The notes below the pieces were generated by a model that saw only the letters and a program-made list of their open reading frames with translations, was not told the DNA's origin and made no database searches. The position numbers were made by a program, and so were the translations under genes. From Medicago truncatula (lineage: Eukaryota; Streptophyta; Magnoliopsida; Fabales; Fabaceae): 64,000 bases of DNA. This document shows positions 55,786 through 64,000 of the stretch, piece by piece (the stretch's first letter is position 1; each line of letters begins with the position of its first letter). The DNA is taken from contig NC_053048.1 of NCBI RefSeq assembly GCF_003473485.1, positions 51,829,755 through 51,893,754 of the forward strand. Direction: 5' to 3'.

Positions 55786-58176
55786 TCAAGCAATGCGAGG
55801 CCATATAGGTATATTCAGTGGTTTAAGGCACATGATAGAGTTGTGAAATTCTAAGAAAGTATTATCAATAAGTTTACACTTGTCTTCACTCGTCATCCTA
55901 GCAAAACCAAACGATTTTGTCCAAGTGTTTATAGCATCTTCAGATGAATGCAAAACCAATCTTCCTACTCCTAAGCGAGTCAACTGTTCCTCAAGCTCAT
56001 CCATCAACAAACGACACATTCCTCGTCCTCGATGTTGCTCCTTGGTAGCCACAAAAACTATCTCTGCAACCTTTTGACCAAAAATCCTTATAGTTGCCAC
56101 CGAAATCACTTCCCCCATTTTCTCCAAAATCACAGTATAGAAACCACGGAAGTTCAAGCGTTTATGTTCTGAATCTCTACTAAAAACAAGATCTTTAATC
56201 AACTCTCTTCCAGATAAAGCATCAATAGTTGGATTAAAACCCTCATACAATACACCAAGAGCTGCATTCAACTTATGCTTCTCTTGACTAAACTCATTAG
56301 AAGTAAAATCTCCACCATCATCGTCACTACTCACATTCTTCAACAATGTCCAATTTATATTATCTGCAACCTTAATTGGTTTCCCCAATAGCTTCTTTAG
56401 ACATAAGAACATGTTCCCACAAACTACACTGCAAAACCAATTCTTCTTTTTAATATTGCTCTCTGTGTGACTAGATCCAAATCTTGTAGTCTTTACACAC
56501 CCAAAGTGAAATTTTTGCTCACATTGTACACATACAAGAAAATTGTTTTCATTGCCATCTGCACATTCTTGTTTGCATTTGGGTCGATAGCATATTTTGC
56601 AACAACAAGTTGGACAGAACCAATCACCATCTGGAACTCGATCAAGACCTAAACAACCAAGGTGGAATGCAGAAGGACATCGATCACATAGTACTAAGTC
56701 ACCTCCAAAGCCACAAATAGAACAAACATTGTCGTTATTTGCTTCAGAATTTGCTTCCCCAATACAATGACTCCCCTTTTGATCACGCGCTTCCCTTTGA
56801 CATTTAAACAATGACCTTCCGTCTTCCAACAAGATACTAATGGATGGTCTGTGTCTTGTACAACCAGCATGAGCCTCAAATCCACTGACGGTGAAATTAA
56901 CACGACAACAGTTACAAACTATACCATCAGAAAATATACTCCCTCTTTTGACAATATTTTCACTACCACGACAGAACACATGAGTTCCTGAAACCAAAAC
57001 TTTATTCTCTATCAACCAAGAAACAATGGAATAACTTTCCCTTATACCTCCCCTCTTTAATACCTTCCCTCTTTTACCAAAACCCTCTGAATTCTTCTTC
57101 ATTATACTCATCTTCAATACTTTCCCTCTTCTACCATAACCCTCCAAATTCTTCTCCATTTTAATAGTTTTTAAAACCTTTAGTTTTTTACCACTACCCA
57201 CCGAATTTGTAACTTCTGGTTCAGATTGACTCACATGATTCTCATTTTCCATTGTTGTTGATACCATAGTAACCGTAGCTTTTTTAACAGAACTGGAACA
57301 AGAGGTTTCAGAATCCTCATCAGAAGTTGATTCAGAACTTGTACTAGAGGCTTCAGAGTCCTCATCAGAAGTTGATTCATCAAATTCCGAAGGAATTGCT
57401 ATTGCTTCTGCTTCCTCCTCAGATTCTCTGGGTTGCTCTTTCAAATGTAATTGAGAAGAATAAATTGATGCTGCTGCTTCTTCCTTGGATTCTTTCAGTC
57501 TCTCTTTCGACTGTAATGGAGACAAAGAAAATGCTCTAGCTACTGCTTCCTCGGATTCTCTCGGTTGCACTTTCAACTGTAATGGAGAAGAAGAAATTGC
57601 TGTTGTTGTTGCTGCTTCCTCGGATTTTCTCAGTTGCTCTTTCGACTGTAAAGGAGGCAAATAAATTGATGTTGCTGCTGTTTCCTCGGATTCTCCCGGT
57701 CGCTCCTTCGACTGTAATGCAGACAAAGTAAATGCTCTTGCTACTGCTTCCTTGGATTTTCTCTGTCGTTTTTTCAACTGTAATGCAGAGGAAAAAATTG
57801 TTGCTGCTGCTGTTTCATGGGATTCTCTCGATCGCTTTTTCAACTCTAATGGAGACGAAGAAATTGGTGCTGCGGTTGAAGAGTGTTTGAGGGAACACCC
57901 TCCTTGTTCAATGCAAACATGGCAGGCTTTTCTAAGAGTAGTATAGTTTTTGGCATTAGGAGAAGTATAACGCAATTCCCACCTACACTTTTTGTCAATA
58001 TACCAAAACCTCCAACCCAAATAAAAAAGATGTTGTTTTGCTTTCAAAGCCAAATCCTTTCTTCTAAAGCTTTCTTTACGATCTTTTAATCCTGTTAAGC
58101 GATACCATTCAAACACAGCTTGTGGACAATACTCAGGTTCTATGTTGATATGAGGAGGTGGTGAACGAGAATCCAT
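55786..58176 (-). CDS. IDM1-like PHD-finger/GNAT acetyltransferase-family protein
   Basis: A single exon encodes 796 residues. Order of parts: an N-terminal plant-specific domain (about 15-90, VFEWYRLTGLKDRKESFRRK, WRFWYIDKK); seven 22-residue repeats (101-258); an acidic Ser/Asp/Glu segment with a 15-residue duplication (267-295); a KVLK basic repeat (about 332-377); a Jas/TPL-binding-like domain with a cysteine knuckle (about 381-460); a PHD finger (484-527, CSICGFGGDLVLCDRCP); a second Cys-rich finger (about 531-590); and a GNAT domain (about 640-790) with the acetyl-CoA motif QHRGRG at 714-719. This is the architecture of IDM1, a plant histone acetyltransferase tied to DNA demethylation. 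A GTG-initiated extension to 58209 is rejected because TTTTTGTGCAG at 58203 is an intron acceptor, so the ATG at 58176 is used and a leader exon probably lies upstream. It is shorter than the IDM1 I recall (about 1,190 residues), so it may be a diverged relative. Confidence 0.88.
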   Translation of the reverse strand: MDSRSPPPHINIEPEYCPQAVFEWYRLTGLKDRKESFRRKDLALKAKQHLFYLGWRFWYIDKKCRWELRYTSPNAKNYTTLRKACHVCIEQGGCSLKHSSTAAPISSSPLELKKRSRESHETAAATIFSSALQLKKRQRKSKEAVARAFTLSALQSKERPGESEETAATSIYLPPLQSKEQLRKSEEAATTTAISSSPLQLKVQPRESEEAVARAFSLSPLQSKERLKESKEEAAASIYSSQLHLKEQPRESEEEAEAIAIPSEFDESTSDEDSEASSTSSESTSDEDSETSCSSSVKKATVTMVSTTMENENHVSQSEPEVTNSVGSGKKLKVLKTIKMEKNLEGYGRRGKVLKMSIMKKNSEGFGKRGKVLKRGGIRESYSIVSWLIENKVLVSGTHVFCRGSENIVKRGSIFSDGIVCNCCRVNFTVSGFEAHAGCTRHRPSISILLEDGRSLFKCQREARDQKGSHCIGEANSEANNDNVCSICGFGGDLVLCDRCPSAFHLGCLGLDRVPDGDWFCPTCCCKICYRPKCKQECADGNENNFLVCVQCEQKFHFGCVKTTRFGSSHTESNIKKKNWFCSVVCGNMFLCLKKLLGKPIKVADNINWTLLKNVSSDDDGGDFTSNEFSQEKHKLNAALGVLYEGFNPTIDALSGRELIKDLVFSRDSEHKRLNFRGFYTVILEKMGEVISVATIRIFGQKVAEIVFVATKEQHRGRGMCRLLMDELEEQLTRLGVGRLVLHSSEDAINTWTKSFGFARMTSEDKCKLIDNTFLEFHNSIMCLKPLNIPIWPRIA

Positions 58177-59921
58177 ATCAAAAACTCCAAACTGTATACC
58201 AATCTGCACAAAAACACTATTTCAATGTTATTTTTGATGTGTGGTGCCCTAATGTTCTTCAACAGACATATATATATATATATAGTTGAAAATTATATTC
58301 TCACGAGAGAGATAAAGATTGTGATGATTTTGTAAAAAAAAATTCCTTTTATATAGGTATATTTAAACAAACTATATTATTTAAAATAAAATAAAAAAGT
58401 GATTTTCAACTATATATAAGAATAAACTAATCTCCTAAACTTACTCCATCATAATTTATTCTAAAACTAAATGCCACGTATTACTCTAAAAAACTTATAA
58501 TTCATCATCACTCCTTGTTTTTTTATCTGTAGTGATCACTCCTTGTTTTAAGTATCTATCAAAATTCACCAATAACTATATAAACATACCACAACAAAAA
58601 TAAAACCCACTTCGACCACAAATGCAAATTAAGCCATATTCTCCCAAAAACATAACGGATCATGCAAAAAAAAAAAAATAGTACCTAACTAAATTTCTAC
58701 ATATTAGAGTCTAGCAGATACGTGCAGGATTTCAACATATTAGCAATCTCTTTTGTGCTCCATTCGAAGGAGCTTCAGTTTGATTTTTTCTTAGTTCTTG
58801 TGGATGGCATAGATTTTGTCTTTCTTATTCAAAATTTGACTGTGTTAGTTATGTAGTGGTATATATAATACAATTATCTTGGTTGTGTCTTTTTTACAAC
58901 AAAGGCAGTGGCAGTCAAAGCTAACAATTGTGACAGGTGACTAACTAAGGAGTGTGCATTCTGGAAACACTAACAATAGTTTTCCAAAAATTGGTAAAAT
59001 GCATTCTCTGATGCCTATTATTTTCAATGAAATTAGAACCAAGGGGGAGTAGATAAGCTCTTTATTTTTGTGGTGACATGCTTGTATCGAGACATTACAA
59101 GTATTATGCACTGTAATTAGAAATATAATATTCAATCATTACTAACTACTTCGACTTCGAGGATTTGATGTGATGGTGCCCTAAGGATCTTCAATAGAGA
59201 GATTAGTTATTCAACAATGGTCAAAACTTCTCACAGTGACATGCAATAAAAACTTTTTTTAGTCAATTTTTTTTTGTTTACAAAATTAAAGGAATACTAT
59301 AAATTACTTTATGGAAAAATTGAATAGAACTCTGCTCTTTGTTTGTAAGAGACTTGAACCTCAACAAGTGGTCAAGGTTCAATCTTTACCCTTATAGAAA
59401 AAATTTGGTTTGGAAGGGAGAATCTACCAATAATGCACATAGGTTCCCAAATGAAGATTAAGGTTTTGTGGAAATTAATCACCACTAAAAGGCGGTGAAA
59501 ACTTCGTACGTAACTATAAGATGTTTTACTTGCACAAAAAGACACCATGGTTTTTCTTTTTTCTTTTTCGGTAAGTTTTCATAAACACTTCTTTTTTTTT
59601 TTGCAAGATAAAGAATTTTCCTACCACATCACAAGTATATACATACATAAGCAATACGAAAAGATGAGAGAAATTTAGCTAATCAATAATGAGAATAACA
59701 AGACTTTAAAACGGTGAACTAGAGCGAGCGAACAATGGCTAGACTCCAAATAATTAACTCAAAATTTGATCAAATATGAAATGTGAAAGTGAAGTGATAT
59801 AAGAAACTTTACGTAAAACCTACCACAGTGAAACGTGAAACTATATAAAAAAATCTACCAAAACCTAGCACAAAAACACAAATAGAAGTGTTGAAATTAA
59901 ATTTCAAGAGAAGTCATAGAA

Positions 59922-60252
59922 ATCGTGGTTGGGCCTAACACAACCATACAAAATCGGTTTGTGAGGTGAGGATTTCCCCCACTTATAAACACATTGTCAG
60001 GTTATCTCCTATCCGATGTGGGACTCTTAACCCCCCCGGCGACCAGTATTATTGGGTTTGGTTCGTAGACATAAATGATGGGTGACCCGATTGTGGAAAC
60101 CTGATAGCAGGTGACCCAATGGATCTTGAAGAGACTCTGATACCATCTTAGACATTGTGGTTTGGCCTAACACAAGCCCATAAAATCGGCTTGTAGGGTG
60201 AGGATTGTCCTCCACGTATAAACACAAACCATCTCTTATCCGATGTGGGAAA
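59922..60252 (-). mobile_element. TRIM (miniature LTR retrotransposon, fossil)
   Basis: Two direct copies of about 95-105 bp lie 222 bp apart (59935-60032 and 60157-60250). On the minus strand each reads AGTCCCACATCGGATA-type text, then TGTTTATA, CCTCACC and TGTGTTAGGCC, the known start and body of a plant TRIM LTR. Directly after the upstream LTR is TGGTATCAGAG (60133-60143), the initiator-Met tRNA primer-binding site. A G-run (GGGGGGG) acts as polypurine tract just before the downstream LTR. The whole element is only about 330 bp and non-coding. The LTR copies differ at several sites, so it is not recent. Confidence 0.8.
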
Positions 60253-61477
60253 GCTAGTTACAATTATAGAGAAGGATGTTGCACTTTTATAGCACTGCAG
60301 TTGATCATATCTAATATTTTTACTTTTATATTTGATTTGATTTGATTTTTTTAATCAAAAAGATTTCTTATTTGTTATTTTTTTTAAGCAAAGATCTTCG
60401 ATTAGTTATTTAGATTATATGTATGGATACACTACCAAAAAAAAAAACACTATCAAAAGATTATATGTATGGATTAATTTGATATGATTTTAACTGATTC
60501 TTTTTGTCCCCCAAAAAAATTGATATTTTTTGTATTAAATTGTGAAACTTTTAAAAAAAGATCCTCTGTGAAATATTTTAAAAGACCCCGAGATAAAAGT
60601 ACAAAAATTTGAGATAGGCTTAATTGATAAGTAACTCCACTCTTTTCAACTGAAATCAATACCACATAACCAATATAGCAGGGCATAACCGGTAGATATT
60701 TGGCCCCTTAATAAGTTCAATTTTTTGTTAGGGCGTATGAAAAAGAGATATGTCAACCCTTAAAATAGTTCTCATTATCTCAAGAAGATTAGTATTCGCA
60801 CTTGCGTGAAGAATACATTTGGTTTGTCCAAAATTATATAAAGAAATGTCTTTTTCACTTCCAATACCCATAAACAAATTTGCATATAAAAATGTTGTAG
60901 TGTAGTTGTCAATCAAAACATATATGTAGTGAAAATTCATTCTCTCCGCTTCTCTCTTTTGAACCAAACATATAGGTAATCAAAATCCTCTCCTCCCATC
61001 CATTAAAATTTATCTATCATCCCTTCCGTTGAACCAATTTGGCCCTAAGAACCAACAAACTAATAATAAATAATTGAAGAGCTAGAACGATTCAATATTG
61101 CAAAGACGACACAATTTCATAGTAATGAAAGGAAAAATATGCATCTAAAAATTCTTCGAGTTAATAATATAACTTAAGGTGATATCTGTCCTTTTGTCCA
61201 CAAACAAAATTTCTTCGAGTTAATAATAAAGTTCATAAAAGTAAAAGAAAATAAACTTCTTAGATGTAATTGCTCTTGATTTGATTTTTGTTTTGTTGGG
61301 TTTGTTGCGTCATTATATACTTTTTTTTTTTTTTTTTACTTTTGAATCATTTCAATCTTAGCACTTTTTGTGTTTTAAATGTTTTATTTAATATATCTTT
61401 GGTTTTAATTAAAAAGAAACTGGAAATTGACGCATGTTAGTGTTACTCTCATTCGCCGGTGTTACTTTAAGAGTAAT

Positions 61478-62638
61478 CAGGGCCGTCCCTATGAAATAGG
61501 AGGCTCGACTCTCTTTTTAAAATAGGTCCCTACTAAAATAAAAATGTATTTTATTTTTGTAGCTAAACTTCATTAAAAAAATCAGAATAAGAACTTCTAA
61601 ACATGAAATGAAATAAAAAAAAAATTAAGTGAAAGAGAGATGAAATTTACCTAAAGTGTCGTTTGGATTTGTCACTCCTTCATTGTGGAAAGGGAAAACG
61701 AATGGTTTATGCGGAAAAAAATGATTGTTGTGATTCTTTTAATGAAATAGCTTTCTAAATTGACTGATTAAATGATTTTAAAAATTGGTGCGGTTTGATA
61801 GTATCAATTTATGTACAGGAGAACTAGAGTCTAAAAAAAACTCAATCATATACTGAAGAAAAAGAATAAACTTTTTCACCTGGAACTTCTCTAACTTGTC
61901 AAAAATCTCCAGGAATTGGTTGCCGAAAATAAAAAATTGTGACAGTAATTTTGCAAGCACTCAATTGTTATTTGTTATTTTGATCGGTGTGATGTTGATG
62001 AGTGAATATTAAAATAGAAGTTGTCGTTATTGCCGCAAAAGAATTTATAAAATTTCAAATTGAAGAAGGACCGTTCTCACCTAGATGAGCGATTGTAGAA
62101 CCAAATTACCATAAAAATCTAAAGCCGTAGCTATTAGATTATCAGAGATTAAGAAATTAATTTATTGGATAAATTATCTATGATGTTCTTGTTTTGCGGG
62201 TGACTGATTTTGCTTATGTTTTCTATATTTCATTGCGAACTTGTGATTAAGGCTTGAAAGTCTATGCTGAAATGTTTCTTGTTTGAAATAATCTACCATA
62301 ATTTGTAGTATGATGCTTCAAGCACTCTTTTGTCAGTTTCCTGTCATTTCTAGCAACTCATCTCGTTCAGATTTTTATTGAGAATAAGAGGTCCAAGATG
62401 GAAAAGAGATAGAGGTTTGGTTGTATGTGGTAAAGTATAGATGTTCTCCTATTTAATTTTAATCAATCTTAGCCGATCATTAAATTTAATGGTATTTTGT
62501 TTGTGGTCCATCGGTGAGGGACTTAATTGATCCCTCACCCTAGAATCCATCGAGTATTATATATAATTTTTTTTAGGCCCGTAACATTTGAAGGCCCGGC
62601 CTAGTAGAGCACCTTGCACTCCCTCAAGGCCGGGCCTG
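61478..62638. mobile_element. Non-autonomous hAT element, 1,161 bp, with 8-bp TSD
   Basis: The left end CAGGGCCGTCCCTATG and the complement of the right end (CAGGCCCGGCCTTGAG) form the CAGGGCCGGCCC-type terminal repeat of one hAT lineage. AGAGTAAT at 61470-61477 and AGAGTAGT at 62639-62646 are an 8-bp target duplication with one mismatch. No transposase frame longer than 60 codons is present, so it would depend on an outside transposase. A second GGCCCGGCC/GGCCGGGCC pair lies within 70 bp of the right end. Confidence 0.75.
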
Positions 62639-63313
62639 AGAGTAGTGATATTTGAACAATTATTGGACACAAAATTTGATAACAATTTTCTTTTTTTCTC
62701 TTTTTATTGGTAAAAACAAGAGAGAGAAAAAAGAATAAGAATGTCAACTCAACTTTGGTAGTACTTGAGTTGACTCCTAGACTTTGACTCTTTTTTTAGC
62801 TGTCGTATATACCCCTTTATAATTACACGTTATCTTTATTTCAAATTTATATTTATTATAAGTTAAATAAGAGATTTTAACATCAATTATTAGAGATTTT
62901 ACATAATAAAAATAAAATATCTCTTGAGTTTAAAAAATTATTAGTTTTTCAAAAATGGATATTTTTTTTAATGTTAGTAGCTACTTACTTTATAGATTTT
63001 TTAGAATTTTATTACCTAAACTAAAAAATTATAACAAAATGATAAAATATTTAGAATGAAAGAGTTATTCAAACCAATTTTTCATTTGAATTTCTTTGAA
63101 AATTGTTTAGCAAAAAAACCTTGCACTATAAAAACTATTTTTAGAAGGAAAAAAAAAAGATTTTCATTATCTAAAAAAAAAAATTGACAAATTATCGTTG
63201 TAATTTTTGATATGTGACATTTGAGTAGATCCAAATATCATCCACGTATAAACAACGAAATTTAAGTAATAAGATAGACGACAAATATAAATAGAAAAAA
63301 TGTACAAAAATAA

Positions 63314-63410
63314 TACTCCCTCCGTCCCATAACATAAGCAAAAAAAAAAAAAAAAATTTATTTTCTTTGTCCCAAAATATAAGAAAAAAATTAAACTTTT
63401 ATCCTATTTA
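63314..63410 (+). repeat. Stowaway-type MITE fragment
   Basis: TACTCCCTCCGTCCCATAAC begins at 63314, matching a Stowaway terminal repeat, followed by poly-A and a second TTGTCCCAAAATATAAG phrase. A matching right end was not found, so the element is truncated or rearranged. Confidence 0.5.
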
Positions 63411-63599
63411 ATCTTGTTCATTCGCACTTGGAAGTACATGGATAGATATGTTTAGAAGGATATTCATAACTATACATCATCAGAAAAATCATCAAATGTT
63501 CTCACATCACCGTCTGTATTCATTTGCAAACTACTCCAACAGAGACGGCTTTACCTGAAACTCAATCATCAGAGCTTTCAGGATCTCTAAACGGGGAAC

Positions 63600-64000
63600 C
63601 AAACATATCTGACTTTTAAACATATCTGACTGACTAAGCTCAGTTTTGAAATCAGCAGTCTTCTCATATAGTTATGACATTTTTCCATGCAAATATTCAC
63701 ACTATACTTTTTCCATGTTTAGAAAAATAAAACGTAGGGCTGACTGCCCTCTTTATTCCATGTTTCTTTTGAAGATCCACACTATACTTGTGAGGCACAT
63801 CTCTTGTATTACCACTCAAGAAACTTATCACAAAGATAGAGAGACACATTGATAGGTCTAAATGGTTCCAAATCAACGGTCACCTTTTTCTCCTGCCATC
63901 ACAATTGTGCCAGTATACAAAACAAGCCCATTTGGAGGAACCTTGTTATAAAGCTTAAGCCTCTTTTGAGCAGAAGCGATTGCACCAAGCTTAGACTGTC
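63600..64000 (-). pseudogene. eRF1: Eukaryotic release factor 1 (eRF1) pseudogene, running off the window
   Basis: Minus-strand translation from the window edge reads [18 protein letters not shown] followed by [14 protein letters not shown], then [20 protein letters not shown] in another frame, then SGNTRDVPHKYSVDLQKKHG, then a fused KTADFKTELSQSDMF. These are eRF1 segments in the right order. Between EKKVT and the preceding block the frame shifts near 63885. About 30 residues are missing before SGNTR and much more before KTADF, where VRKTAEL and ADFKTELSQSDMF text appear joined. A short repeat (AAACATATCTGAC at 63601 and 63619) marks the lower end. It cannot make eRF1. No intron interrupts the matched pieces, which fits a retrocopy. 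The N-terminal part, if present, lies beyond 64000. Confidence 0.85.

Larger units (their letters stand above)
58177..63599. other. Intergenic region right of the IDM1-like gene
   Basis: The first 700 bp would hold the 5' leader and promoter of the IDM1-like gene; a candidate donor (TTAGTTAG|GTACTA, near 58680 on the minus strand) could pair with the 58203 acceptor, but this is only suggestive. Then a TRIM, a hAT element and a partial Stowaway are listed separately. The pieces 58700-59920, 60260-61470 and 62650-63300 are AT-rich with no recognised gene. Confidence 0.5.

Noticed and set aside
58177-58209. N-terminal extension of the IDM1-like protein to a GTG start
   Set aside because: The sequence TTTTTGTGCAG at this point is a splice acceptor, and no ATG occurs in the extension.

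Overview
The window is nuclear DNA of a flowering plant, almost certainly a papilionoid legume and probably Medicago or a close relative (species not proven). It is AT-rich and its genes have many short exons with GT-AG introns. The gene families are plant ones (TBL, GRAS, group IIe WRKY, plastid ClpP5, COX5C), and the space between them is crowded with MITEs, tRNA-derived SINEs, LINE tails and LTR-element remains. No operons, CRISPR arrays or bacterial features were seen.

Layout. Near 0.2-1.0 kb on the minus strand is COX5C, a mitochondrial cytochrome oxidase subunit with a 5'UTR intron. At 6.8-10.1 kb (+) is a five-exon TBL/PMR5 polysaccharide O-acetyltransferase. It converges on a 16-exon Polycomb histone methyltransferase of the SWINGER/EZA1 type (10.6-16.6 kb, -). 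From 16.6 to 22.6 kb the DNA is mostly repeats, including a decayed copia pol remnant and a 5S-rRNA-like fragment. Next come a single-exon GRAS regulator (22.6-24.3 kb, -) and a single-exon membrane protein of unknown function (27.6-28.5 kb, -). From 28.5 to 35.3 kb lie transposable elements, the clearest being a copia solo LTR carrying a nested hAT MITE. A three-exon WRKY gene (35.3-37.3 kb, +) faces a nine-exon plastid CLPP5 gene (39.2-43.1 kb, -) with a LINE tail in one intron. An INO80-complex subunit B gene (44.7-47.7 kb, -) follows. From 47.7 to 55.8 kb is repeat-derived DNA with a probable LTR segment of about 3 kb. An IDM1-like PHD-finger/GNAT gene (55.8-58.2 kb, -) comes next. The last 6 kb hold a TRIM, a 1.16-kb non-autonomous hAT element and a decayed eRF1 pseudogene that runs off the right edge.

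The genes do not form a pathway. Three of them (SWN-like, INO80B, IDM1-like) are chromatin regulators, which I read as chance. I rebuilt exon structures by hand, checking intron phase and family motifs; the spliced coding lengths all come out as whole codons. I did not find a convincing undescribed biological system. The points most worth a second look are the compact SWN-like enzyme, the 22-residue repeat array in the IDM1-like protein, several elements with precise target-site duplications, and the palindrome cluster near 50.4 kb.
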